64,000 bases of DNA from Limnoperna fortunei (GCA_944474755.1 OX104113.1:69867917-69931916); one strand, 5' to 3'. Positions 1 to 11,995 are shown, counted from the stretch's first letter. Program-made: numbers and translations. The notes: a model not told the origin generated them from the letters alone.

Positions 1-580
1 AATAATTGAGGAATGCAAATAGGGATACTTTTTCAAAGTATACCAAAAATGGCAGAAATAACTTTTTCTTGTTTCTTCCGGGACATTCTGGTCTAAAAGA
101 TTGCGCTGTGCATTTTCTTTCAAATGTCTAGTACACAGAATATATTGGGAAGTTAAGGTATCCGACCCACAATTGAAGTTACCGTTTAATTTTATTTGTC
201 GTCCAAGAATTACAGCTCTTTTAAATCAATGTATTGCTAATTAATAATAAAAATAAAATATATTATATAACTTGAGTCAATGTTCACAATTTTCAGAAAA
301 AAAATTTAGTTACTCTAATAGTATTTCCGATGTTTGCCGAACATTACCGAGGTCTGTTCCATTGAAAAACAATGGACATCCGGGACACCAAATATGATCA
401 CGTGGTCAATTATGGTCCGGATACCTTAAAAGAGAGTTTTAACAGCGTTAACCAGAGCTACTTGCTCGCCTATGCCAAAAACAGTTTTCTCGACAGGAAT
501 ATTTAATCCAATATCCGAACGTATTTTTGCCAAAAATTCACAGACCATCTCAGTGTAAAAAGACTGGACCAAGCGTTATA
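1..580. other. AT-rich non-coding, nothing recognised
   Basis: No open frame of useful length, no recognised repeat and no RNA gene seen here. Confidence 0.5.
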
Positions 581-599
581 AGGGGTGTATGTGTACCTT

Positions 600-815
600 T
601 ACCGTCTCCAGTCTGTACGTGATCAGTCAACGTCTCTGTGTCAGTTTAGATCGAGAGTCTGTAAGTCGTCAGTAGAGATGTCATCGGTCAAAGTCTCTGT
701 TTGCGTGACCGTCGGGGAATCGCGAGTCTGTACGTCATCAGTAGAAGTTAAATTGTCTGTCGTGTTATCGTCCCTAGTCCACATATCAGTCTGTATGTAC
801 AGTAAGTCATCAACA
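600..815. repeat. degenerate short tandem repeat
   Basis: A motif like GAGTCTGTACGTCATCAGTA recurs imperfectly about five to six times. On the minus strand it reads as a peptide with repeated STDDVQT/TDDLQT blocks. This open frame is most simply a by-product of the repeat; I assign no function. Confidence 0.4.
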
Positions 816-990
816 GTCGGTGAGTAAAGGTACAGTGGCAGAATACAAGAATAAAAATTGAAAATCGTCTGATATATTAAAAACATCATGCCTGCTTGAA
901 TTTGGAAGCAAGAGAACAAAATGATTCGGTACCCATGTTTCTCTACCTGAAAATATGGCTTCTGAAGACCAGAGAATATGAACAGGGCTT

Positions 991-1077
991 CCAGTAGAAT
1001 TCACGTCCTGAATATAGCTGAAATATTGCTTGCTGGACGTTAAACATCAATCAACAATCAATCAATCCAGTAGAATT
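991..1077 (+). mobile_element. 65-bp LINE/SINE 3'-tail insertion with TSD
   Basis: The segment 1002-1066 contains CCTGAATATAGCTGAAATA, then GCTTGCTGGACGTTAAACA, then a CAATCAATC tail. It is flanked by perfect 11-bp direct repeats CCAGTAGAATT at 991-1001 and 1067-1077. The same tail ends the SINE copies in this window and the LINE remnant near 59.6 kb. This is an extremely 5'-truncated retroposition event. Confidence 0.85.
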
Positions 1078-1583
1078 GTCAAAATACTATTAACTGCTGG
1101 GTAAAGAGATCGAATTGGTTTGCCAATGACAGTTGAATCAACATGAATGTCAAATGCTGACGATGAGGTGCAGTTTATGGAAGAGGCCTGCAACGATTCA
1201 TCGAAAGTTCCAATAACAAGAGTCAGTTCGTCGTGTTTATGGTCGTCAGTGTAAAAAGCCTCGTTCAAAATCATTTCAATTGCAGTTTAGTACTTTGATT
1301 CAGTGGCAAATTTTTGTTTTAGAAATTCCAAGAGATAAAGCATTACCATTCCCTGTTGTCTCTATGGCCAAAAAAAAACTAAATTGTTTCCGAAAAGAGT
1401 GGTCGTTATACTGTCAGTGACCATGTGAGAAAGATCTAAATCGTCTGGAGACTGAAATTTTGAAGGCAAAAACCTTATGAAAACAAGACACAATTTAGCT
1501 GATTCAACGGAATTCCCGTTTTCATTTAATCTTTTCAAACCTGCCAAATAATCAAAGTTGCGGTCATTATCCATAGGGGCAAC
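1078..1583. other. two short unassigned minus-strand ORFs
   Basis: Minus-strand frames at 1062-1274 (70 aa) and 1362-1574 (70 aa) have ordinary composition and no motif I recognise. The first overlaps the retroposed tail, so at least its end is not an ancestral gene. They may be exon remnants or chance frames. Confidence 0.25.
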
Positions 1584-1705
1584 AAATCAAAGTCCGAGAA
1601 ATCAGAAAACTCCAGAACCAACAACCGAAAGTAACTACAGAAATGGTCCAGACTTAGTACAGGCATTTGAAAAGAATGGCAAGTTAAACCATGTTTTTGA
1701 CTTGG
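1584..1705 (+). repeat. dispersed repeat, partner at 33421-33540
   Basis: AAATCAAAGTCCGAGAAA, AAACTCCAGAACCAACAACC and the following CAGGCATTTGAAA...GTTAAACCA... are matched with moderate divergence at 33421-33540. A weaker inverted match to the second part lies near 50.2 kb. No coding sense was recognised. Confidence 0.6.
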
Positions 1706-1734
1706 CAATCCTCACGCTTTATAGTAAAAGTATA

Positions 1735-2500
1735 AAAAATATAATTGGTCAAAATCACAAAGCGCCATTTTACAAAAACTTTGTTCACCAAATCTTTAAG
1801 TAAATCGATTCTTATATTTTCCAAGTTATTCCATCTTCCAAGTACAGCGCTTAACGTAAATTGTATCCTTGTCTATTTTTGCTGTATTTATTTTTCAAAC
1901 ATTTTATGTTTTATCCAATTTTTTGTGAGCAAAATCATAAAATTGCACATTTCAACTGTCTGAATATACCCTCTATGACATTTATTATTACAAGGAAACT
2001 TCGGTCACTCCAATTTGTATGAAATAAACAACAAAATGTCTTCTATAAAATGTAAAAACACAAATACAACTGATTATACTGAGATGTTAAATAAATTAAC
2101 ATAGATGACATTATAAAAAAAACTTCGATTTATGATCAAATATAGGAATATGTTTTATAAACAAATTTAGATATAGCGGTTGTTTTATCGTCAAATTCCT
2201 CATCATGTTAACCTTATATAAACATTTAATGTAACAGTACACATTACTCATAATGAAATTTTCATGAACCAAATTTTTAAAGCTGCCTTTATAGTTTAAT
2301 ATCTTTATTGTAAAATACTACTTTGGGAGGGGGACCGTTGCATATAAAAAATTTCTTGCATATTACATTTGCCTTTAACAAAACCTGAATTAGGATGTCG
2401 TGCATAGTTATTGAACTAAACAGAAGGCGCATTTTGATGTCTAACTCCATTAAAACAATTGCTTTAAAAAACGAAATAAATGACATGTACATGCACTAAT
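1735..2500 (+). repeat. dispersed repeat, inverted partner at 25.02-26.11 kb
   Basis: Reverse-complement similarity runs through the whole interval. Shared landmarks are CATTTTACAAAAACTTTGTT, ATCTTCCAAGTACAG, TTTCATGAA and GACATGTAC. This copy lacks the SINE present in the partner, so it serves as an empty site. Homology resumes at 2525-2590 with 23105-23170, so the partner carries a further insertion of about 1.85 kb. Confidence 0.85.
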
Positions 2501-2561
2501 GGTATTTTGATAGGGACCTGCAATACGACTTAAATGTTTGTCTACAAAAGATCGTACATAA

Positions 2562-2659
2562 ATACGCGTATGCAAGACCAATTGTACAGCAGTATACGCG
2601 TATGAAAGACCAATTGTACAGCTGTATACGCGAATGCAAAACCTATTGTACAGCAGTAT
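2562..2659 (+). repeat. 32-bp tandem repeat, three units
   Basis: Three consecutive units of about 32 bp with the core ACGCGTATGCAAGACCAATT and the ending GTACAGCAG. Each contains an ACGCG(T/A)A core. The partner locus near 23.1 kb shows only one unit, so the expansion is local. Confidence 0.85.
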
Positions 2660-2841
2660 GTAGACGAAGAACTTAACGAAGGCAATCTCTTCAAAGTATA
2701 GTTGTATTGGCGAAAAGGCTTATAAACATCGTTCCTGATTTTGACACGGATATTTTAAGTAATATTGTTGACTTTGTTAAGGGTTAGAAAAATTGTGACA
2801 TATATGCTATGTCTGTTGTTATTCTATTCTGGCGCGGTTTT

Positions 2842-3476
2842 TTCTGGCTATTACAACAAAAATCCAAGTTGGAGTAGCCAGAATACTTGTATAAACAAGG
2901 GATTATGTTTGTGTATACTGTAAACACATCTTATTTTATTTGCCAAATTACAGGTAAAATGTGTTGGAATTGAAAGAAAAGATACATTTAAAGAAGGAAA
3001 ATATATATTTATTTGCATTAGCACTAAACAAAATAAAATAAATACCAAAAACATGTTTACAGAATTGTCAAGTCATAACCTCGTAATCAAGGAAACATAG
3101 TAGTTGGTTGAAATAAAATGTTGTATCTCTGGCAAATTTCCTGTATTACAGTTAGTAGTCTGGTATATAAATGTTGATCCTTTCCGGTTAGGGGACTGTA
3201 AACCAGTGGAAATATGATACTGTCAACCATAGCATGGAATCTGTACAGCTAACATGTTAATGCTGAATAATTAAAAACGCACTTTATTTTTCTACATATT
3301 TTAATTCTAAAATTCTATTTTATTTCAAAAGATAAAATTACATTTAAAAAATTTACCTGGAAAAATAATTAAGGACTAATTACTAAAACAACACATTACA
3401 CAATAACAACATCTATTGTTCTGAGCATGTTGGAATAGCCAGAATATGTAATTTTAAAATGTTGGAATAGCCAGAA
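2842..3476. repeat. element with repeated GTTGGAATAGCCAGAA motifs at both ends
   Basis: The 16-mer GTTGGAATAGCCAGAA or a close variant occurs inverted at 2842-2857 and direct at 2868-2883, 3429-3444 and 3461-3476. TCTGGCGC lies just outside at both ends. The AT-rich middle codes for nothing recognised. Clustering at the two ends resembles subterminal transposase-binding repeats of a small non-autonomous DNA element. Confidence 0.45.
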
Positions 3477-3539
3477 GACACCTCTGGCGCTATGTCAATT
3501 ACACATTTATCAGTCTTATATTTATAAATTAAAATCCAA

Positions 3540-3835
3540 CCCAGCATTAGTATACACATAGTACAAAATAAATATAATTATACTTATTTTAATTATAACT
3601 ATATATGCGGTAGTTTAAGTTATATTGTTAGCTCTAGGACTTTTACTTAAACAGTTAAGAAGTAATTTTGTTACGATTTCTCGGACCTATATATCGTCGA
3701 TTGAAGACTCAGCAGGGGCATCAGAATGTTCAAATATAAATCGGAAGAAGCATGTAGATATGAGCCCAAAATGGAAAAATATGGCATGTAATGGGACATT
3801 ATATGATTCCCCGCCGCGTCTCCCAAAAAATGCTT
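3540..3835 (-). repeat. left arm of an inverted repeat shared with 11690-11995
   Basis: Reverse complement of 11690-11995 with about 80 percent agreement by eye. Landmarks are CCTATATATCGTCGATTGAA, GCAGGGGCATC, GAAGAAGCATGT and ATATGGCATGT. The right arm lies just after the pogo-like remnant at 10.3-11.7 kb, so this is probably a solo 3' end of the same transposon family in the opposite orientation. Confidence 0.7.
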
Positions 3836-4394
3836 GTTTTTTTTGATTTTGCTGAAAATCAATTCTCTAATAAAAACAAATAAATCCGTTGAAAACTATT
3901 CAAGCTTTCTTCCGGAAACCATTGACTTGGGCAAACGGACATCGGAAATGTATAATAAACGGAATGTATAATATAATACTTAGACACTTCATGTGACGGG
4001 GTATAAAAATAAGGCATATGATGATACAGTTTTAAGCAAGATAATAAATTGTATACTTCTGGTTTCATACCCAAAATAGGTAGGATAGGCATTTTTGCAA
4101 TTTTTAAACCTAGGCTGTTATGGGGAGATTTCTTAATTTTAACGATGCTTGTCAACCATTAAAAGTAGGTACTACTGGAAAACCAGAACCAAATCATTTT
4201 TAGGCCCTCAATACATACAAAATGTAAAATACCACGTAATAATGGGTTCACCAGAAGCAAAAATTTTAAATGTCCTTAAGATTGACGAACAAAAAGAATG
4301 TTTACCTATAGTGCGCTGTTTCTTGTGGCAGTCTCCGTAATTATCTTTCACATGCAGGAAAGTTACATGAAAACGGTATATATATTATAAATAT

Positions 4395-4960
4395 CAGCCA
4401 GAAGCTATGGTCAAGCGTTGGAGGCAGTACGATCTGGTCTGTTGTCCACTCGTGAGGCGAGCATTTGTGGTGCCACATATTTCACCCTGGCAGACCAAGT
4501 TTCCGGGAAATACACAGCCACTACATTAGCAGGCGGCAGATGTTGGGAAGAGCAACAACAATTGTCATCAGCTGAGTTTTCAAACAACTTTAAAGAAAGC
4601 TTGCGCATCAATTGGGACAAGAACAGTACAAAGAGGAACAGGGAAAAGCAGGGAAGGTGTTACTGTTCTTCCTTGTGTGAATGCCGCCATGGAAAAAATC
4701 CACCACTTGTAATTATTAGGGGCAAAACCGAGAGTTCTCTTAGGTCATACAACACGCATGAAGGTCCAAACGGTACAGAATGGACATGCCAAAAAAAGTG
4801 GTGAATGACTGATTCCATGGGTATTGATTGGTTTAAAGAGGTTTTTCTTTCAATTGTGGCTCTAAACGATCACAGTTAGTTCTTGACTCCCTTAATTCCA
4901 ATGAGACTCTTGGTCTTTTTGAGTTGGCCCGTAAACACAAAACCCGTAAATGCCTTAAAA
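4395..4960 (+). mobile_element. pogo/Tigger-like transposase remnant, internally deleted
   Basis: The frame beginning near 4418 reads EAVRSGLLSTREASI and TLADQVSGKY, which fits the psq-type helix-turn-helix of pogo transposases. It then jumps to PPLVIIRGKTESSLRSYN, EGPNGTEWTCQKK and GIDWFKEVFL, typical of the DDE_1 core. A frameshift near 4860 leads into LVLDSLNSNETLGLFELARK, the second catalytic Asp region. The stretch between the HTH and the first catalytic Asp is missing and the C-terminus is lost, so it is inactive. Confidence 0.8.
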
Positions 4961-5888
4961 CAGAAATCCTGCAAGAAAGCTGGTTTATCATGAACATATA
5001 AAATAATAAATTGTAATCGGTATTGAATAGTAATAGCTACATAAAAGAATAAAAGGGTTTCAACATGCAATAAATACAAACAAATGCAGCTATAAACATA
5101 ATAAACAGGTGGGCTAAACTTCAAGAACACACAAGAACATGTCTGAACCTTTGCTTGTCCTAAGATGCCCTAGTTAATGTCCGAATTATACCCTGAATCA
5201 TGTTCGCTGCTTTTACAGTAATGTTGAGCAGTCATTGGTAATATCAATCAACGCACTTATAATTATAGTTAAGAAAATAACTGACTTTCAAGTAAACTTT
5301 CGATGGCAAAGGTCACGTAAGCAGTATGGCTGAACAAACGATTGTTTGACAGAAAATTGAAGTGTCCGAATATACAGTGGCGACCCGTGTCGATTAGAGA
5401 ACGGGATTTCAGTAGGCCGCGTAAACGGTCCCGAAAACAAACTGAACCCTTACTTTTTCTAGACGGGAAATCCAGTTAGGCTGACCTCGATGCATCGGCA
5501 TGTCACGTCTTGCCCTTTTGTGAATCCTTCTCATTTAAGCTAATCTTTTATATGATTTTTCTTCAAACTATTCAATAAAACGTATTGTAGCCATTTTTAT
5601 AATATGCTACATTCTCAAATCTTTGATTCCTGCAGTCCCTGATTTGTTACCTAGTTCGGTGAAGCTTGCACTACGGGATTGGGGTTTTAGTGTGCTTTTT
5701 TGTATATGTGTTTTAAGGATAAAGGTTTTCTTGTCATAATAATTATATTAAACATAACTATTTCAAATAACTAATATTGAATATTGAATTATTGTTCATT
5801 AGTATTTCTAATGATTTGCAACATTTATACTGTTTTCTTTATCCACAAATATACATAATAAGGGAAAAAATCTCAAATGAAATTAAAG
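4961..5888. other. non-coding, nothing recognised
   Basis: Only short AT-rich frames. A gypsy-PBS-like string TGGCGACCCGTGTCG occurs near 5380, but no LTR is visible before it. Confidence 0.4.
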
Positions 5889-5891
5889 GTG

Positions 5892-6722
5892 TGTCGTAAC
5901 GTTTCTTACCTTTTAGACATGTTGCAGTTAATTGCTCTCCTTGAAAATTAATCTGATTATTTAATCCAACATTCCAAGTGTAAATTTAACTATTTTAAGT
6001 TTCATAACACTATGTCATTCCATTTATTTTTCCGCTTAGTCAGAAACACAAATTCACTTGACGTTCATTTTTGTTGCACTGCCGCAAATGAGTTTAGATG
6101 TCGTTAAATGGGCGTGACGTCACAAACATGTTCAGGTAGTATAAATTGAGCTGAATTTCCAATTGTCTTCAGTAGTGTTTTGACTCCCTGAGTACTCGAT
6201 ACTCAAATAAAACCTACAAACCAACTAACGGTTACGAAGTTAAAACGGTCAAGCAGATTATCTCTTTGGCAGGAAGATAAAATTCAAGGTTATTAGTTAT
6301 TAATAAATACAAATTAAACTTACAATTACGAATGAAAAATACAAAGCTACTGGTATTACAATGATGCAATAAATATTTCAGTTACGTCAGTCAACACATT
6401 AATAGATAGAAAACTATCTATTTTTCTAATATTCCGATAGAAGTACATGGGTTTTTTATGCATAGTTTATACATACTTAATATATACTTGTGAATAGAGT
6501 TTGACCAGAGCTACGCATTTTAATTTCATTATAAATATACCGTCACACATGCAGAATACTATGGATACGTGTTACTAATAAACCGTTAATTTATCAACGT
6601 CTTCGTCATAAACCGCCACAGTAAAGGTTCACTAGCGATTACTTGTGTTTGTTGTCAAATGTTTAAACATGAAGTATTGAAATCAATTTTCTCTTCAATC
6701 GTAGCGCCGAGGGTCCGCTACA
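5892..6722 (+). mobile_element. putative 5' LTR of a Ty3/gypsy element
   Basis: The interval starts TGTCGTAACG and ends CCGCTACA, matching the usual TGT...ACA LTR ends. It holds a promoter (CRE-like palindrome, TATA box), a plausible start about 30 bp later and AATAAA soon after, which is the U3-R-U5 order. A primer-binding-like site follows two bases after the end, and a gag remnant lies downstream. No second LTR copy was found, so the left edge is provisional. Confidence 0.5.
6115..6211 (+). promoter_or_regulatory. LTR promoter: CRE, TATA box and poly(A) signal
   Basis: TGACGTCA at 6115-6122 is a perfect CRE palindrome. TATAAA lies at 6140-6145, and AATAAA at 6206-6211 would serve as the R-region poly(A) signal. 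The close spacing suits an LTR. Confidence 0.55.
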
Positions 6723-6724
6723 TT

Positions 6725-6742
6725 TGGTGGCCAGTGTGGGAA
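6725..6742 (+). other. putative retrotransposon primer-binding site
   Basis: TGGTGGCCAGTGTGGGAA begins with the TGG that pairs with a tRNA 3' CCA. It lies two bases after the putative LTR end. The tRNA species was not determined. Confidence 0.5.
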
Positions 6743-6871
6743 TCCTTGGATATAAAAAAGGATCGATCTTAAGTCAAGGTAAAAAAAACACAAAAAACAA
6801 CCAACAAAAAAAAAAAAAGACAACACACACACATTAATGATGTACAGTGCACATCAAGGCAACCTAGTTTT

Positions 6872-7720
6872 GTGAAGCTAGACCAAGCTAGCCCACATTG
6901 CGATGAAATGAAAGAATCGGGAGTTGAACCACGACTCCCCGCATCGGACAGAGACGCAAACAACAGAAATAAAACTCGCCGTGATTTAATACCAACAGGG
7001 GAAGTACAGATGCGGGTTAAACGGTCGTCGGGCGATCATACGACCACACGGAACAAGGCGAATCCACAATACACCTCTAATCAGTTTAACATAAGACAGT
7101 TGTTAAAAGAACTAAACGAACATATGGATGCTGAAAGGCGAATCCGGAGTTAATTGACTAGTCATTATGATCGTGCACATTGCGATAGGCATGATACTTA
7201 AATCAGATAAGATGAAAGAATCACTAATGTGGGGATTGTGCCAGGGGCATGCTCCCGTGTTCAAAGTTTAGATACTCAATTAAATAACGGCAATTGTCAG
7301 ATCAATAATCTAATTAAAATAAAGAAACCTCCTATTTTCGACGGTACGTTTTGGTTCAATTTGAAATGATATCTGATATCAAACAATAAAACGATAAAAC
7401 GAAGGCTTTTGAACTCGCTACTAGTTTAAGAGAAACGGCGCAGGAAATTGTCACAGAAATTGAACCATCTAAAAGTTTTAACTATGACTACCTAGTTTCA
7501 GCGTTTATATTACGATTTGAGTCCCGAAGTCAAGAAAATATGTATAAAGTCCAGATGAAAACTTTTCAAAGAAAAATTGGCCAATCTCTTCCAGATGACC
7601 CAAAAAATTCAGCTCTCTATTTTCCAATAAGAGCCTAAAACAATCGATGATTGCATACGTTACGGTGTAGAATATGAAGCATTCATGCTTGAACAGCAAA
7701 CCTTCAGGCTGTTGCTGTAA
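6872..7720 (+). pseudogene. Ty3/gypsy gag remnant
   Basis: A first frame (6872-7153) is an unassigned basic peptide. From about 7328 the reading KPPIFDGT, then SLRETAQEIV, YDYLVSAFILRFESRSQ and YKVQMKTFQRKIGQSLP follows the retrotransposon gag pattern of capsid-like helices. Several stops and frame changes separate the pieces. It lies downstream of the LTR and PBS in the same orientation, so the three probably belong to one element. No protease or RT follows: a LINE remnant begins at about 7.78 kb. Confidence 0.65.
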
Positions 7721-7779
7721 GGATATCGTTAGACAAAGCAATTACTTTTATGTTTTATATATTCCTCCTAATGCACCGA

Positions 7780-9500
7780 ATCAGTTGACACACCTTATTG
7801 ATTAACTACCGACTCCTTATATATTTCTTGGGGATTTTATAGGGCACAATCCTCTTTGGGGTAGTAAAACATTAAATGACAAAGGCAAGAAAATTGAACG
7901 CTTGATGTCACGGGAAGATTTGTGCATCTTCAATGATGGTTCAAATACATATTTACATTCCAAGAATGGTACTTATTCAACAATTGATCTTGCAGATCCT
8001 TCCCTCTTGTTCGACTTCTTATGGAACGTTCATAACAATCGCTGTGAACGATCGTTTTCCCATTGAGAGTCGTTACATTCTGGTAGAACAGAACGTTTCT
8101 CCAGATACAGATTTAACAATTGGTTTCTCTTTCAAGAACTTTGTAGTGAACGATTTTTTTCGGAGATTTTTTTAAGGAGATTTCAGACCTATTTTAAAAT
8201 TTAATTAACTTCAAACTTCAATTGATCACGAGATCATTTCTAAAACCTCGACGAATTCTAAAATATCCTACTAAACCATGGCTTGATGACGACTATAAGA
8301 GCGCTATGTAAGACCGCAAAAGGATGAACGACGCTTTAACAAACACAAAAACCAAAATAATCTTAACGAATTCCGAATTTTTCGAGCCAAAGCTCGCAGA
8401 GTAACAAAAGAAAAAAGACGCACCTATTGGCGGAATTTTGTTTCAAAAAAAATAACCATACCCATATGAATAAAGTCTGGAATATGATTAATAACATTTA
8501 AGAAAATAATACTAAGACAAATGTACATCACTTAAAATATGGACAAGACTTATTAACATCGGAATCAGATATATCAAACAAATTAGCCGAAACTTTTGCA
8601 AAACACTGCTCTGCTGACAATTACCATCAGCTAGTCCAATATCAAAAAGAAAAATAAAAACTTTATTTTCAATAAAAAAAGTTAGATTTCTACAATAAAC
8701 CTTTTTCTTTGGAAGAACCCAGATGTATACATTATCAACTTATTAAACATTTTCCACAGTCTTCTTTCCAATGTCTTTTAAATCTTCTTATCCGTATTTG
8801 GGAAACGGTTGACTTACCTTCTATATGGAAATGGCTACCGTGGTACCTATCCAAAAACCAGGTAGGGATCACTCAGAAGCGTCGAACTATTGGCCTATAG
8901 ACCTTACAAAGTGCGTCTGCAGGACCTTGGATAGGATGATTAATTATCGCCTTGTCTGGTTTCTTGAATCCAATTATCTTTTATCAAATATAGGGTGAAT
9001 TCCGACAAGGACGAGTACCGTGCACCTTTTGGTACGTTTTTAAACGTTCATTCACCTTTTGCAAACATGAACACGTGTCTATTTTTTTTTTATTTAGACA
9101 AAGCATATGACACAAAAGAAAATATGGCTTTTTAAAAGATCGTTTTGATATGGGGTTGAAAGGTAGACTTCGGCCTTTTATATTAATTTTTTTATCGAAC
9201 AGAGAATTTAAAGTTTTGGATAAATTCCACATTATCGGATCCATTTGAACAAGAAATGGGTGTCCCCCGAGGTAGTATTTTATCTGTAACTTTATTTACA
9301 ATTAAAATTATTAGTCTGGTTAAAGTCTTGAAAGACAATTGACGGTTCTCTCTATGTTGACGATTTCCTCATTTTGTTATCGTGGAAAAAAACATGAATG
9401 ATATTGAACGTCAACTACAGTTATGTTTAAATAGAATAGAGAAATGGGCGATGGAAATGGACTTAAATTCTCCACTTCTAAAACTGCCGGTATAAATTTA
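7780..9500 (+). mobile_element. decayed Jockey/CR1-like LINE (endonuclease plus RT)
   Basis: Pieces in order on the plus strand: an apurinic endonuclease segment with IFLGDFIGHNPLWGS and a GTYSTIDL block; a linker with KPWLDDDYKSAM and RAKARRVTKEKRRTYW; RT segments LIRIWETVDLPSIWK near 8785 and SLERQ/LTISSF near 9330, where the YVDD box should lie. Frames change often and stops are dense. The order endonuclease-linker-RT and the motif types fit Jockey/CR1-group LINEs. No 3' tail was found here. Confidence 0.75.
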
Positions 9501-10283
9501 AAATAAAGGTTATATAGATAGAGGGTATGTATTATTTACATCTCACTAGTTTCTTTGCAAACTTAAACCATTCTTCATATTCCAATACATATGGTAGAAT
9601 TGATACTCCAGATATAGTTTTGCTAAACACTTACTTTGTCGATTCACGATAAACCAATTGGTCGAACTTCCCCTAGCTTAGTTTTTTTATCTGTGGGTAA
9701 ATGCGACCGTCGTTTTGGTTTGTAAATTACCAACAGTGTCTTTCAAATTACATAATAATTTAACACTGATGATGCTTTATTCGAAGCGTTATTGGAAGCT
9801 CTCTGGATCTTTTAAACTCGATCACGTTTCCAATACACTCTAATTTAATTATTTTCTTTTTGTGGTTGTATGATGCATAATATTGTTGCACCTCAGTATG
9901 AAATACTTTTACTATGAATATAGCCAAAGTTTTAAAAGACCGGGAGATCAATGGAAATGCTTCTGAATGCGATTGTTCTGCCAAGAGAATATGTAATTGG
10001 ATTCGAATCACTTATCACGAATACGGTTTGTCATTCAGATCTCTGGAGACTGCTAAAGCTATTCTTTAATATGTGTGACAATTCATCTTATGCAAAAACA
10101 ATTGCTCACATTACACACAACATGCTTGGTGCTGACGCTCAAAGTATAGTGTTTGTATCATTGAAGCTTTCCGAAACGGAACCCTTTAAATAAAGATTAG
10201 CTTTTATGTCTAAAAAACAACATTAAATGTAAAGCCTGCTGTTGACAAATAAAAGAGAAATATACATTTGTTAATTTTTTAGA
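9500..10283. other. no recognised gene
   Basis: Contains open frames at 9760-10011 (minus) and 9951-10193 (plus) that overlap in antisense. Neither has a recognisable motif. Probably decayed repeat sequence. Confidence 0.35.
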
Positions 10284-11720
10284 ATGCACAGAAAAAGTAA
10301 ACAGAAATACATTACCTATAGCCGAGATAGTATATTAGATATAGGCAGTTCAAGAGGATGTGTATGGCAAAGCTAGTCAGGTGTTTAATGTACCCCAAAC
10401 CACAATTGTTGATTATGCAGCTGGATGAAGTGACTGGCAGAAATCCTGTTATTCCGATAGAAATAGAAAACATAATAGCATAAAAAGTCGTCAATGCTGC
10501 AAACAAAAGATTCGGCTACACTAAACGCCAACTTTTACTTAAAAGCTGGTCAGATGGTCCAGAAAGCTAAACTTTCATTAAAATATGGTATCCCAGGAGA
10601 TGACTGGTGGCGTGGTTTCAAATTTCGTCACACAGAAATAGTTATTCGTAAACCGGAGAAATTCAGTATCTTGGATGATGAAAAAGGTGGTAGTCAAGAA
10701 CTACTTTGACGAACTAAGTCAAATACTACATAAAAATCCAAGTTTGTATGAAAATACAATTTGTAACATTGACGCCAAGAGCAATGGTTTTACATATAAT
10801 CTTACTAATTCTATAGCTCGTAAGTGTTCAAGAATTGTTCCAGGATGAATCATATTGATTCAAGAGAGAACATGACAATATTGGCTACCGGGAATGAAGC
10901 CATGCCCCGTTTTGTATTGTTGAAGGTAAAATTTCGAAATCCCTGGAATCTTGTTGTATAATGGACGCGCCTGGAGACAAAGTTTGGATATAACGACAAA
11001 AAGCTTGGATGGATGATATCGCTGAACTATGGCGCAAACAGATTATTTTGCTATGGCGATGCTCGACCACAACTACTAATTCTTGATTCGAACGGAACCT
11101 ATGCAGTTCTAGGATTATTGAAAGTGGAATAAAAAAGAAAACGTAATTATACTGTCGTTATCATGTCATGGCACTCAATGGCTGCAGCGTCTTGATAAGT
11201 GGTTTTTTGGGCCATTTTCCAAAGCTTGCGATCGAGCGTATACGGAATTTCTTTCTCAATACCCTAATAACAAAATCAACAACAGACATGGCCCCGTAGT
11301 TTGAAGACAGCATGGAAAAAGGCGTTCATTCCAGAAAACATAACAGGCTTCTAAGCCGCAGGCATTTTCTTTTTAACCCACAAGCCATACCTATCCCAAG
11401 TATGAGCATTCAGATGCATTTGACGTTCCACTTCAACCTAAGTCACACATCATCAGTACCCTTTTCATTGCCTGTCGGTGCAGCTTATGTTAAAAATGTA
11501 AATAAAAATGCCTATCCTACCTATTTTTGGAGAAACCAGAAATAAACAATTTATTATCACGGCCTAAAAATGTATCATCAGATGCAATATTTGTAAACCC
11601 CTCGACACAAAGGATAACTTTACGTTTAAACGGATTAGAATATTTTTTTTAATAATAATTCGATAATTGAGCAAAATAAAAAAAATATTTTAAGAGCTGT
11701 GCCACCTGAAGCATTTATGG
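10284..11720 (+). mobile_element. pogo-like (Jerky-type) transposase remnant
   Basis: Starting at 10284 the frame reads HRKSKQKYITYSRDSI (HTH_psq-like start). Later come LKAGQMVQKAKLSLKYGIPGD, DDWWRGFKFRH and VIRKPEK (CENP-B-type DNA-binding region), NPSLYENTICNIDAKSNGF (first Asp block), GTQWLQRLDKWFFGPFSKA (matching the HVLQPLDxxVFGP block) and PQAIPIPSM plus AFDVPLQPKSHIIS near the C-terminus. Multiple stops and shifts make it non-functional. The sequence after it, 11690-11995, is repeated in inverted orientation at 3540-3835, so it is probably the family's 3' end. Confidence 0.8.
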
Positions 11721-11995
11721 GCAAACTTGGCGGAGTATCATTTAAAGTTCCATAACATGCCATATTTTCTATCAATATTGTGTGCTCATATCAACATGCT
11801 TCTTCCTATTTATATTAAAAAGTTCCGATGCCCCTGCTTAGTCTTCAATCGACGATATATAGGTTCGATATACTAACTTTTTAAAGTAATAGTGCATAAT
11901 TTATTAGAGCTACCAAAATCACTTAGACTACCGCATTTACAGTTATAACTCAAATATAATTATAATTATATTTTTACTATGTGTGAACTAATGCT
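11690..11995 (+). repeat. right arm of the inverted repeat with 3540-3835
   Basis: See the left arm. The frame through RAVPPEAFMGKLGGVSFKVP at its start suggests the repeat includes the transposase C-terminus and 3' UTR. Confidence 0.7.

Noticed and set aside
5365..5400. Second LTR/PBS at TGGCGACCCGTGTCG
   Set aside because: No TG..CA bounded LTR with promoter signals precedes it and no gag follows.
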